NCBI GenBank assembly: GCA_028281945.1
Contig: JANQIW010000029.1
Span: 1-41,148 of the forward strand
DNA length: 41,148 bases
Reading direction: 5' to 3'
From: Prochloraceae cyanobacterium PL24a_bin.78
GTDB lineage: Bacteria; Cyanobacteriota; Cyanobacteriia; Cyanobacteriales; JANQIW01
Within the stretch, counting starts at the first letter, position 1, and each line of letters opens with the position of its first letter. Shown piece after piece: positions 27,998 through 36,365 of this stretch. Below the pieces are notes generated by a model that was given only the letters and a program-made list of their open reading frames with translations, had not been told where the DNA came from and did no database searches. The position numbers and the translations under genes are program-made.

Positions 27998-28651
27998 ATG
28001 ACAATTACTCCAAAACAAACCTATAACGATAATTTCATTGACAAACTATTTATTTGGTTATTCTCTCGAAAAATCGCTAAGGCTTTAGGTAAAAAATACC
28101 GATTTAATGGCTATCAAGGCTTTGTAGATTTATCGAAACAAATAGCCCAAGGGCGCAATCCTAAACAACAACAAGAGTTAGTAACTACTGTACTCTATTC
28201 TATCGTACCAGAAGTGGTTTTAAGTTTAATTAGGAGGTTTTTTAATCCTAGTCAATGGGTTTGTGAATGGAATGCTTGGTTTGCTACAATTTTATTTGAA
28301 TGGTTAGTAGGTCCTTGTGAGCAAAAAGAGGTTGAAGTTATGGGAGAAAATCATCAAGCAAGAATTCAGAAAAGTTGTGTCCATATTAAAAAATGTAGAT
28401 ATTTAGAGGCTAGCGGTTGTGTTGGGCTTTGTTTGAATGTTTGTAAAGTTCCTACTCAAAGTTTTTTTACCCAAGGTTTTGGAATTCCTGTAACTATGAC
28501 TCCTAATTTTGAGGATTTTAGTTGCGATATGGTATTCGGGAAACCCCCTCAACCTTTGGAAAATGAACCTGAATATCATGAACCTTGTCTCACTCAATTT
28601 TGTTCTACTGCTAATCCTAAAGCTGATTTTTGTCCTAAAATTAGGGATTAA
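27998..28651 (+). CDS. DUF4033 protein related to beta-carotene isomerase D27
   Basis: This 217-aa protein has the DUF4033 domain of plant DWARF27, the iron-dependent all-trans/9-cis beta-carotene isomerase of strigolactone synthesis. The hallmark is the Cys-rich core YLEASGCVGLCLNVCKVP (about 132-149), followed by TPNFEDFSCDMVFG (about 168-181) and further Cys in the tail (PCLTQFCS, FCP). The cyanobacterial proteins probably act on carotenoids, but the reaction is not settled, so the role here is inferred from family only. It has no transit peptide or membrane helix. The ATG at 27998 has no strong Shine-Dalgarno. Confidence 0.88.
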   Translation: MTITPKQTYNDNFIDKLFIWLFSRKIAKALGKKYRFNGYQGFVDLSKQIAQGRNPKQQQELVTTVLYSIVPEVVLSLIRRFFNPSQWVCEWNAWFATILFEWLVGPCEQKEVEVMGENHQARIQKSCVHIKKCRYLEASGCVGLCLNVCKVPTQSFFTQGFGIPVTMTPNFEDFSCDMVFGKPPQPLENEPEYHEPCLTQFCSTANPKADFCPKIRD

Positions 28652-28760
28652 TCTTTATTTTGTTGTTTAAAATGTAATCAAAATCTTATTTGCAATGAGA
28701 ATCTATAAATTAAACTTAGAACAATTCCTGTATCAATTCAAGTATGACTGTAATTAATTT

Positions 28761-28797
28761 CTCCCCATTCCTCCCATTCTCCCCATTCTCCCCATCC
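28761..28797 (+). repeat. Pyrimidine-rich tract
   Basis: Short CTCCCATT/CTCCCCATT units fill the gap between the D27-like gene and the HicB gene. They are of the same type as tracts near 22300, 31260, 31480, 34270, 37820 and 41020. Confidence 0.75.
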
Positions 28798-28808
28798 ACA
28801 ACTCAATG

Positions 28809-28985
28809 CTATCTTCCTTTTAATTCCCTTGCCGTTTCTAGCCATTCTTGAATAATTATTTCTGCATTTGCTACTGCTTCTTGATAACTTTTACCATCAG
28901 CCATGCAACCCGGCAATTCTGGTACTTCTACAATGAATGCTTGATCTTCATTACTCCAATATACGATTAATTTATATTTAATCAA
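28809..28985 (-). CDS. hicB: HicB-like antitoxin, solitary
   Basis: This protein of about 58 aa has the HicB-family partial RNase H fold: KYKLIVYWSNEDQAFIVEVP, then ELPGCMADG, then AVANAEIIIQEWLETARE. I place the start at a TTG (28985) because GAGGG lies eight bases upstream and homologues begin close to KYK. The frame can open at another TTG at 29000. HicB antitoxins usually neutralise a HicA RNase encoded next to them, but no HicA-like gene is visible on either side, so this is an orphan. The C terminus (ELKGR) is shorter than in relatives and runs straight into a CCCATTCTCCCC tract at 28761-28797. The 3' end may be truncated. Confidence 0.8.
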   Translation of the reverse strand: MIKYKLIVYWSNEDQAFIVEVPELPGCMADGKSYQEAVANAEIIIQEWLETARELKGR

Positions 28986-29035
28986 AATCTTATCCCTCAA
29001 ACCATGTTATCAAATTTATTCCCCTATATATTAAC

Positions 29036-29079
29036 AAAAAAAAATACCCTGTAGTAACCAATTCAGGAACTAAACAGGA
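29036..29079 (-). terminator. Intrinsic terminator of the porin gene
   Basis: On the minus strand, CCTGT-TT-AGT pairs with ACTACAGG across a loop, followed by GTA and nine T. It is 44 bases after the porin stop codon and fits a highly expressed gene. Confidence 0.7.
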
Positions 29080-29122
29080 TATTTTAGATTAAATTTTCTT
29101 TATATAATAACTAAAATTATGA

Positions 29123-30796
29123 TTAGAACTTAAAGGTAGTACGTACAACTGCTACCCAAGCAGAGTCATTAGACTCATCATTGTTAGGATTGATAATCAC
29201 ATAAACACCAGGAGTGATAAGAATATTATCATTAATTGGGAACTTGTATTGAGCTTCAATTAAATAACTTTCATCATCATTATCAAAGAGACTATCCACA
29301 TTAGGATCATCAATTTCAGCATCATTAACCAAGTTAAGGAATTGTCCACCGATTACAGAGAATACCGCACCTTCTTTAAGGATATCGATGAAAGATACAT
29401 TAATAGACCAGTTAATAGCATCAATAGATTCTTCTGCATCGTCAAATGGTCCATCTGTAGCATTAATATTGGCATAAGAAGCAAAGAAAGAGAAATTAAG
29501 AAGATCAGAAGCTCTCCAGCTACCTGCAACACCAATACGTTCAGAACGAGTAGGAACATCTCCAAAAGGAGCATCTGCATCAGTAATCTCTGGATTTCCT
29601 ACCTGAAGTGTACTACCTGAAATGTTCGCATCACCCGCAGTCTCGAAAACATGGAGGAAAGTTACACCAAAACTAAATCTGTCTGTAGGCTCGAAGTTAA
29701 CTTGAGCACCAGTGGAGAAATTACCATTAAATAGACCATTTTCTGCTGTAGGATCAGCAGCATCTGGAGCTACATAGATTGCTCTAGCATCAATTTTATC
29801 AGTGATATCGTATTTGAAAGCTAAACCAGCACCACTATCTTGACCACGGAATACCAATGGGTCACGACGTGGGAAACGGCTGAGTGCACCAGAACCACTA
29901 CTTGCTAGGAATGGATTGTGAACATCAAATACATCATTAGGGTCAAATTCTGTACCAACCCAAACTCTTAACCTATCACCAACGGGGAAGCGGTAGTACA
30001 AATCTTCAGTTGCTACGTCATTAGGATCATCATCATCACCTGTGGTATCAAAACCAACACGAGTTGAATCACTGCCATTAAAATCACTTAAATCTGGAAC
30101 GTTACCTGATTGTAAACGAACTCTCAAACGGTCTTTACCTGTGAAACTAGTATCAAAGTTAAGACGAACACGATTACTGAAGGTAGTTTCTTCTTCTGTG
30201 TCTTCTCCATCGATTTCATCAGCACCGAAAGGAGTAATAGTAGCGAAGATTACCTCACCTCGTAATTTAGTAGTTGTAGAGAATTGGTGATCTTCTAAGA
30301 AAGCAACTCTACCTTCTAAGTTATCTACCCTTGCACCTAAAGCTGCTAATTCTGCTTCAAATTCTCTTACTAATCTTTGTAATCTTGTAATATCTTCTCT
30401 TAAAATAGAAGTAGTAGAAGCAATTAAACGCTCGATTTGCTGCATACAAGCATTTAAACCTGCGGCAAATTCAAAACGACTAAGAGCGCGGTTTCCTCGG
30501 AAGGTTCTGTTGGGATAACCTTCGATACAACCATAACGCTCTACTAAGCTTCTTAATGCTTCATATGCCCAATCTCTTGGGGATACGTCTCTTAATTGAA
30601 ATACTGAAGTTACTTGATCAAGGGGTTGTTCCCCTGCTTCGTTATAATCGCTAATTTGCTGTAATACATCATCAGTAGGGTTCGCACCGCCTACGCTTTG
30701 TGCCATAGCCATTGGGCTGCTAGCTGCTAAAAAAGCTGTTCCTAATAAAGCTGATGTCGCTTTTAAACCTAATTGTTGCCAAAATGAATTGGACAT
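29123..30796 (-). CDS. Iron-uptake/general porin with SLH and OprB domains
   Basis: This 557-aa outer-membrane porin is of the cyanobacterial Som/Slr1841 type. A signal peptide (about 1-32, cleaved after AMA) leads to a mature domain with an SLH motif (about 66-125, DVSPRDWAYEALRSLVERYG) that anchors the protein to peptidoglycan. A coiled coil follows (about 127-169), then an OprB-like beta barrel (about 173-557) that ends in the Phe (TTFKF) needed for outer-membrane insertion. Such porins let small solutes and inorganic ions, probably iron, cross the outer membrane. The ATG at 30796 has a good site (GAGG, seven bases upstream). A TATAAT box at 30858-30863 could be its -10, and a strong terminator follows the gene. 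Confidence 0.94.
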   Translation of the reverse strand: MSNSFWQQLGLKATSALLGTAFLAASSPMAMAQSVGGANPTDDVLQQISDYNEAGEQPLDQVTSVFQLRDVSPRDWAYEALRSLVERYGCIEGYPNRTFRGNRALSRFEFAAGLNACMQQIERLIASTTSILREDITRLQRLVREFEAELAALGARVDNLEGRVAFLEDHQFSTTTKLRGEVIFATITPFGADEIDGEDTEEETTFSNRVRLNFDTSFTGKDRLRVRLQSGNVPDLSDFNGSDSTRVGFDTTGDDDDPNDVATEDLYYRFPVGDRLRVWVGTEFDPNDVFDVHNPFLASSGSGALSRFPRRDPLVFRGQDSGAGLAFKYDITDKIDARAIYVAPDAADPTAENGLFNGNFSTGAQVNFEPTDRFSFGVTFLHVFETAGDANISGSTLQVGNPEITDADAPFGDVPTRSERIGVAGSWRASDLLNFSFFASYANINATDGPFDDAEESIDAINWSINVSFIDILKEGAVFSVIGGQFLNLVNDAEIDDPNVDSLFDNDDESYLIEAQYKFPINDNILITPGVYVIINPNNDESNDSAWVAVVRTTFKF

Positions 30797-30857
30797 ATTT
30801 TTTCCTCACACCTCTTCGATATTTATTTTAGTATAATTTTCTCGAATTGATGTACTT

Positions 30858-30863
30858 ATTATA
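30858..30863 (-). promoter_or_regulatory. Candidate -10 box of the porin gene
   Basis: TATAAT on the minus strand would give a leader of about 55 bases before the porin ATG. The -35 region (about 30881-30886) is poor, so this is tentative. Confidence 0.35.
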
Positions 30864-31120
30864 ACTTAATTTTTAATAACGATCGTCTTTTTTTTAATTC
30901 TTTGGATATTTTTCTTGCCATGGAAAGTTATTCCCTCTTTGGATTACCCTCCTGCCATAGTGTTGAGGGGATTAATTGGTTGATTTCTTAGGAATTCCTT
31001 AAGTTATTTTTTGCCTCTGGAAAATACCATTTTTTTATGTCTCAATTCTCAACTCTCAAGTAAAAAAATCTCAGATATACGAAATGATTCCTATTCTTCC
31101 CATTCCCTCATTCCAAGATT

Positions 31121-31169
31121 TAAGTAATAAGTAATAAGTAATAAGTAAATAAGATGACTCTTTTTCTCC
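31121..31169 (+). repeat. Dispersed repeat, family B, shortened copy
   Basis: AAGTAATA units are followed by AAGTAAATAAGATGACTC and TTTTTCTCCC. It matches 22261-22310 and 34207-34256 except for an extra AAGTAATA unit and loss of CAC in GATGCACTC. A CCTTGTCCCC tract follows. Confidence 0.8.
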
Positions 31170-31228
31170 CTTGTCCCCCTTGTCTCCCCTGTCTCCCTTG
31201 TCCCCCTTGTCCCCCCCTAACCATTGTA

Positions 31229-31470
31229 TATCATCCTAATGGATAAAATGATATTACTCTCCCATTCCTCCCATTCCTCCCATTCTCCCTTCTTTCCCTA
31301 TCTCTTTATACCAAGAAAGTCTTTAATGATGATAGATTTAAACCTATCCAAAACCTCCTGATTCCCAACCCAAAACCCATCTCCCTTCTCCTCCTTGTCT
31401 TCCTTGTCCCCCTTGTCTCCTCTTCACCTAAGTCTATCATACTAATGGATAAAGTGATATTACTCTCCCA
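31229..31470 (+). repeat. Direct repeat pair, family C, with pyrimidine tracts
   Basis: TATCATCCTAATGGATAAAA followed by TGATATTACTCTCCCA (31229-31264) recurs with two mismatches at 31435-31470. C-rich units of CCCATTCCTC type follow both copies. A partial inverted family A repeat (ACCAAGAAAGTCTTTAATGA and ATGATAGATT, 31310-31339) lies between them. This is most of the 739-base spacer between phoU and the porin gene, and no gene is supported in it. Confidence 0.8.
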
Positions 31471-31535
31471 CTCTCCCATTCTCCCATTCACCCACTCTCC
31501 CATTCCCCCATTCCTCTATTCTTCTTTATCTATTG

Positions 31536-32261
31536 TCATTGTCGATTACCTGTAACAATATAAGAAACTCTTTGAGCAATATTAGTAGCATGATCAGCCA
31601 TTCTTTCGAGATGACGAATAATCAATACTAAAAGGAGAATAGGCTCTACTACTCCTGAAAGATTGTTTTGATATGCCAGAGTTTTATATAGTTTTTCATA
31701 AGCATCATCCACAATATCATCGAATTTTTTTACTCTTTTACCTGCTTGTGGATCTAATTCCGTTAATGCTACTAAACTGGTTGCCAACATATACTGAGCA
31801 TCTTGAGACATTTTTTTAATCTCTTCCATACAAGGATGAGGAGGGTAGGGAAAAAGTTTCACTCCTATTTCCGCTAAGTCTTTAGCATAATCCCCAATTC
31901 TCTCTAAGTCTCGTACTAATTGCATAAAGGCACTTAAACACCTTAAATCTTGAGCTACAGGGCTTTGTAATGCCATTGTCAAACTACATTCTTGTTCGAT
32001 TTGGCGATAATAGTGATCGATTTTTTTATCTAGGAGAGGAATTTCTCTTGCTGCTTCTAGATTTTGAGCGAACAAGCATTGATGGCTTAACCGAAAGGAT
32101 TCTTCTACAAGGGTTCCCATTCGTAAGACATCCTGTTCTAAGTATCTTAATGATTGCTTAAATTTTGTTCGTTCTGATGTATTTGTATAGGAAGATAATG
32201 TCACTTGTTTTTTGAAAATTTTTTTTGTTAACGAAATATTTATTCTATGTAATACTATCAT
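31536..32261 (-). CDS. phoU: Phosphate signalling protein PhoU
   Basis: This 241-aa helical protein has two PhoU repeats. Conserved metal-binding clusters are visible in each half: the first around LERIGDYAKDLAE (about 119-131) and the second around HLERMADHATNIAQR (about 217-231). PhoU lowers the output of the phosphate-sensing kinase when phosphate is plentiful and links it to the Pst transporter. It is the third gene of a same-strand set with sphS (upstream, 422 bases away) and sphR. In Synechocystis, SphU plays this part. The first ATG is at 32261; a GTG at 32204 is a possible alternative, since the first 19 residues are atypical. Neither has a Shine-Dalgarno. Confidence 0.93.
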   Translation of the reverse strand: MIVLHRINISLTKKIFKKQVTLSSYTNTSERTKFKQSLRYLEQDVLRMGTLVEESFRLSHQCLFAQNLEAAREIPLLDKKIDHYYRQIEQECSLTMALQSPVAQDLRCLSAFMQLVRDLERIGDYAKDLAEIGVKLFPYPPHPCMEEIKKMSQDAQYMLATSLVALTELDPQAGKRVKKFDDIVDDAYEKLYKTLAYQNNLSGVVEPILLLVLIIRHLERMADHATNIAQRVSYIVTGNRQ

Positions 32262-32683
32262 AAAAAAAGTTTTTTTGGGAATCGATTCTTGAGGATGTTT
32301 TGAAATAGTATGAATTGGGATTTATCTTGAGAAATTGAAACTATACTGGTAGATTTTCTGATTAATTAATTAAGAAAAAGTATTTAATTATCAATTTTTA
32401 CTTTTAATCTTGAACTATTTCAATTTTAAGTAAATACTCATAATCCTTATATTTGCTTATCAAAAATCATTTTGACGATAAATTAGGGATTTTTATAGTA
32501 TAGATAACTGGTAAATATAGTTTTTTAGATAAAATTAGCTACAACCAAATATATTAATCTTAAATATTAAAAATTTATACCTAAATAAATACTAGGATTT
32601 CTAAATTATACTCTTTATATATATAGTAATTTTATACTAATTTTATATTAATTCTACTTCTTTGCTCAAAAGTTTAGCAACAA
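32262..32683. other. AT-rich spacer between phoU and sphS
   Basis: I see no gene, repeat copy or convincing hairpin here. It separates two genes of the Pho set, so phoU may have its own promoter. Confidence 0.5.
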
Positions 32684-34012
32684 TTATGTTTCATTACTTG
32701 TTATAGTCTCAATATTTTTCGGTATTTTTAATATTAGCCAAGCCCCCCCAGTTTCTGGGTGGTTTCTAGCTTCAATGGATCCTTGATGAGCTTGTATTAT
32801 TTCTTTAGTGATGGCTAATCCTAATCCTAATCCACCACAAGTACTATTATCGGATAAATTATTCCTCGCTCTGGAAGAATCCCCTCGATAGAGTCTATCA
32901 AAGACATAGGGTAAATCTTTTAAGTCAAAGCCCCTACCACAATCAATAATATCAATGGCAACATAGATTGATGATAAATTACTTAATGAGGTGGAAGATT
33001 TTTCTTGAATTATTTTGACTTCTACTTTGATTTCGCCCTTTTCTGGACTATGTTTAATACTATTATCAAATAAATTAAGGAAAACTTGGGTTAAACGAGC
33101 GCGATCGGCTATAATTTCGATTCCATCGGCACCTGAATAATTAAGAGAAAGTTCTTTTTGTTTTGCTAAAACTTCTAAAGATTGCCAAATTGATAAAATT
33201 AAGTCTTTTAATTGGATAGATTCAAAGTTAAGATTTTGGGAAGGATTGATTTTTAACTGACTAATACTGAGCCAATCTTGTACTAAATCCATGAGTCTTT
33301 TTATTTCTTGTAACATTTGTTCTACCCAAAGACGTTCAGGGTTTTCCAATCGTTTTTCTAAGGCTTCTGCCACTAAGGAAATGGATGTTAGAGGTGTTCT
33401 CAATTCATGTGTGAGATCGGAAAATAATCGATCGTGGGATTGAGAGAGTTCTAATAATGGTTGTTTATTTTCGATAAATATAGCTACTTCTCCTTGTGGT
33501 AAAGGGAAACTTGAAGCTTTTAGACAAATTGTATAAATATCTTTTTCATATTTTTTTTCGTTTAAATAGCTATTACTATAATAAATCCATTCTTTGACTT
33601 GTGGTTGTTGAGATTTACGAGTGTCTTGAACTAGTCGATCGAGTTGAAGGGAGCGAACTAACTCTAACATTAAACGAACTTTTCCTGGTTGCCAACGATC
33701 GATTTTTAATAATTGCCTTGCTTGGTGATTGCAAGAAATTAACTGATTTTCGCCATCGATTAGTAAATAACCCATGGGTAATTTTTCCAATAAATCATCA
33801 GCTATTTGTTGTTTGATTTCTAGTTGTTGACGTTGGAGATAGAGATGAGAGAATTGCCTACGAATTTTGGAAATAGTTGATAAAGATGTCTTTCCCTCAT
33901 TAGTGGATAAAGAATTTAAAATCCCCTTTAACTGGCGATTTAAGCGTTTTTCTCGAAAGAAGCAAATGGCTAGGCCTATTATTAATCCTAAAAGAAATAT
34001 GATGAGTGTCAT
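32684..34012 (-). CDS. sphS: Sensor histidine kinase SphS (PhoR type)
   Basis: This 442-aa kinase of the phosphate-starvation response has an N-terminal hydrophobic segment (about 2-19) with FFREKRLNRQ after it, and a PAS-like domain (about 70-185, MGYLLIDGENQLISCNHQA). A dimerisation domain follows with His202 in the H-box LTHELRTPLTS, then an ATPase domain with N-box NLFDNSIKHS, G1 DCGRGFD and G2 GLGLGLAI. No periplasmic domain is present, as in PhoR and SphS, which sense phosphate through the transporter and PhoU. It is flanked by sphR upstream and phoU downstream, all minus strand. The start lacks a good ribosome-binding site but matches the family N terminus. Confidence 0.92.
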   Translation of the reverse strand: MTLIIFLLGLIIGLAICFFREKRLNRQLKGILNSLSTNEGKTSLSTISKIRRQFSHLYLQRQQLEIKQQIADDLLEKLPMGYLLIDGENQLISCNHQARQLLKIDRWQPGKVRLMLELVRSLQLDRLVQDTRKSQQPQVKEWIYYSNSYLNEKKYEKDIYTICLKASSFPLPQGEVAIFIENKQPLLELSQSHDRLFSDLTHELRTPLTSISLVAEALEKRLENPERLWVEQMLQEIKRLMDLVQDWLSISQLKINPSQNLNFESIQLKDLILSIWQSLEVLAKQKELSLNYSGADGIEIIADRARLTQVFLNLFDNSIKHSPEKGEIKVEVKIIQEKSSTSLSNLSSIYVAIDIIDCGRGFDLKDLPYVFDRLYRGDSSRARNNLSDNSTCGGLGLGLAITKEIIQAHQGSIEARNHPETGGAWLILKIPKNIETITSNET

Positions 34013-34028
34013 TATATCAATGTTCTAA

Positions 34029-34130
34029 ATTAATGATAGAGTTAAAATTTCCTAATTTTAGGATAATCAAGAAAAACTTTGTTCCTTAATCTCACTATTA
34101 ACCACTACTTCCCATTCCACTCATTACTTT
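34029..34130 (-). repeat. Family A repeat, copy 5 (inverted), with pyrimidine tract
   Basis: Positions 34031-34067 equal the reverse complement of 15724-15760 (37 bases, no mismatch). The match continues more loosely through TTCCTTAATCTC and CTACTTCCCATTCCA to about 34130. Confidence 0.85.
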
Positions 34131-34133
34131 GAT

Positions 34134-34350
34134 TAAGTAAAAGGTAAAAAGTAAAAAGATTAATGATAAACTAAATTCTCCCTATTCAACCCATCGTTGA
34201 TTAAGTAATAAGTAATAAGTAAATAAGATGCACTCTTTTTCTCCCAAGTCTTCCCAAGTCTTCCCATTCTTCCCATTCTCCCCATTCTCTCCATTCCTCA
34301 TATTCTCTAGAAATCCCACTCTTTCCATTTCTCCCATTCTTCATCTCTAT
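34134..34350 (+). repeat. Repeat-filled spacer between sphR and sphS
   Basis: This stretch holds a copy of the AAGTAAAAAGTAAAAA plus CTAAATTCTCCC repeat (34134-34183; also at 40971-41014 and 41066-41123), the perfect family B copy (34207-34256) and a C-rich tract (34257-34340). An inverted remnant of family D (TCTATCACAATTA, 34345-34357) follows. Together with the family A copy before it, it nearly fills the 542-base gap between the two Pho regulatory genes. Confidence 0.8.
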
Positions 34351-34554
34351 CACAATTAGAGGAAAAATGGGTTATAGGTGTTGGTAGATAATTACATGAT
34401 AATTTTGGAAATATAACAAGATCAATGGTTAAACGAAGATGGAATATAAATTATAAATTAGGAAATTCCATCTTGTTTCCATCTGCCAAAAAGATTAAAT
34501 TTTATCTCTATTTGAAAAATATTAATCAAACTATACTAGGAACAAGGTTTATTA

Positions 34555-35307
34555 TTATCCAAATCTGTAACCAAAACCTCTAACAGTAATTAAATATTCT
34601 GGATTACTAGGATCTTGTTCTAGTTTTTCTCGTAACCAACGAATATGAACATCTACTGTTTTGGTATCACCTAAGAAATCTGGACCCCAAATATTTTCGA
34701 TTAATTGTTCTCTTGACCAAACCCGTTTAGGATAACCCATAAATAATTCTAATAAACGGAATTCTTTAGGAGAAAGATTAATTTCTTCATCTCTAACAAT
34801 GACACGACATTCTTCAGGAAACAGAGTAATATCTCCAAATTGTTTAACAGCATTTTGAGGGATACTATAGGCACGCTGACGACGTAATAAAGCTCGACAT
34901 CTAGCTACCAATTCTCGCATACTAAAAGGTTTAGTGAGATAATCGTCTGCTCCTACTTCTAAGCCTAATACTCTATCGGTTTCGCTTGCTTTGGCACTAA
35001 GAATCAAAATAGGTACTATGTTGCCTTTATAGCGTAAGAATCGACAAATATCTAAACCATTAACTTCAGGAAGCATCAAGTCAAGAAGAATTAGATCGAA
35101 AGGTGAATCTGATAAAGGGCAATCGTTACCTTGAAGTAAATTTAACCCAGTGCGTCCATCTTTAGCGGTTATTACCTCATAGCCTTCTTCTTCTAGGGCT
35201 AAGACAATCATATCCCTAATAAGATCTTCATCTTCTATAATGAGGATTCGATTAATCTGGGTTAATTGAGACTGAGAAGTTCTCTGAGGTATATCAAGAG
35301 ATAGCAT
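34555..35307 (-). CDS. sphR: Response regulator SphR (OmpR/PhoB family)
   Basis: This 250-aa DNA-binding response regulator turns on phosphate-starvation genes. The receiver domain (about 20-135) keeps the acidic pair Glu25/Asp26 (IEDED), the phosphorylated Asp76 (LILLDLMLPE) and Lys106 (LSAKAS). The winged-helix effector domain (about 155-250) ends in the typical VDVHIRWLREKLE and TVRGFGYRFG. It heads the minus-strand order sphR, sphS, phoU; the repeat-filled gap to sphS is 542 bases. I did not find clear SphR boxes (direct repeats like CTTAACCT) in front of it. SphR could in principle be confused with other PhoB-like regulators, but the neighbouring SphS and PhoU support the name. Confidence 0.93.
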   Translation of the reverse strand: MLSLDIPQRTSQSQLTQINRILIIEDEDLIRDMIVLALEEEGYEVITAKDGRTGLNLLQGNDCPLSDSPFDLILLDLMLPEVNGLDICRFLRYKGNIVPILILSAKASETDRVLGLEVGADDYLTKPFSMRELVARCRALLRRQRAYSIPQNAVKQFGDITLFPEECRVIVRDEEINLSPKEFRLLELFMGYPKRVWSREQLIENIWGPDFLGDTKTVDVHIRWLREKLEQDPSNPEYLITVRGFGYRFG

Positions 35308-35540
35308 AAAAAAACTCTATTTTTGTTCCTTGTTGATATTTATATCAAAATTTATGTTTTTGAGGCAATCTTTAATCAGCTAGTAAATTTTTTGGAAAAT
35401 ATTTATTAGAAATATTGAAGATCTATTAAGAAAAATGCCATTAGGGAAAATTTTATCCTATTGGTTAAGCTTTTACTACAAAATATTTTTTGTTTTAAAA
35501 TGTAAGCTAATTGTCGATAATCTTAAGGTTTTATTTTTAG

Positions 35541-36293
35541 ATGTTATTACATTTGTCTACTTGGGCTGAGGTTGAAACTTATTTGAGGCAACATCAGGGG
35601 ATCATTATTCCTATTGGCTCTACTGAACAGCATGGCCCTAATGGTTTAATTGGTACTGATGCTATTTGTGCTGATGCCATCGCTAAGGGGGTTGGTGATT
35701 CTACTGATGCTATGGTTGCTCCTAGTATTAATGTTGGTATGGCTTTGCACCATACGGGTTTTCCGGGGACGATTAGTTTACGTCCTTCTACTATGATACT
35801 ATATATTGTGGATTATCTTTCTTCTTTGGCTAAGGCTGGTTTTTCTCATTTCTATTTTATCAATGGTCATGGTGGAAATATTTCTACTCTTAAGGCGGCT
35901 TTTGCGGAGGTTTACGATCGTCTGGCTGGTTTGAATTTACCTCATGCTGCTGATGTTAAGTGTCAAATTGGCAATTGGTTTATGTGTCGATCGGTTTATC
36001 AATTGGCTAAGGAATTATACGGTAAAAAGGAAGGATCTCATGCTACTCCTTCTGAGGTGGCGGTGACTCAGTATATTTTCCCAGAGGCGATTAAAAAGGT
36101 TTCTTTCCCTGAAGATGCACCTTCTGGTTTTCCTATTTATGGTGCTGCTAATTTTCGATCGTGTTATCCTGATGGGCGTATGGGTTCCAATCCTGCTTTG
36201 GCTACTCCTGAACATGGTAAGCGGTTATATGATCTGGCTGTGAAGGATCTTAGTAATTCTTATTTGGAATTTATTCATGGTAAGCAATCATAA
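35541..36293 (+). CDS. Creatininase-family amidohydrolase
   Basis: This 250-aa metal-dependent hydrolase is of the creatininase family. Metal ligands are visible in STEQHGP (Glu29, His31), GTDAICAD (Asp40) and NGHGGN (His110). The family also covers 2-amino-5-formylamino-6-ribosylaminopyrimidin-4-one 5'-phosphate formamide hydrolases and mycofactocin MftE. The cyanobacterial members have no proven substrate, so I give no specific activity. The protein is soluble. It starts within 18 bases of TAAGG, which is too far for a good ribosome-binding site. It is divergent from sphR and convergent with the GAF-domain gene, 72 bases away. Confidence 0.88.
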   Translation: MLLHLSTWAEVETYLRQHQGIIIPIGSTEQHGPNGLIGTDAICADAIAKGVGDSTDAMVAPSINVGMALHHTGFPGTISLRPSTMILYIVDYLSSLAKAGFSHFYFINGHGGNISTLKAAFAEVYDRLAGLNLPHAADVKCQIGNWFMCRSVYQLAKELYGKKEGSHATPSEVAVTQYIFPEAIKKVSFPEDAPSGFPIYGAANFRSCYPDGRMGSNPALATPEHGKRLYDLAVKDLSNSYLEFIHGKQS

Positions 36294-36365
36294 CTATTTT
36301 TCTTAAATAATATTTATAAATAAATTTATTTAATTTCAAAGGTTACAATAGCTAATATTATCTTG

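Noticed and set aside
28634..28646. CCTAAAATTAGGG as another family A copy
   Set aside because: Only the core palindrome matches. It lies inside the last codons of the D27-like gene, and none of the other blocks is present.
30042..30290. 82-codon frame antisense to the porin gene
   Set aside because: It has no ribosome-binding site and is fully explained by the codon pattern of the porin on the other strand.
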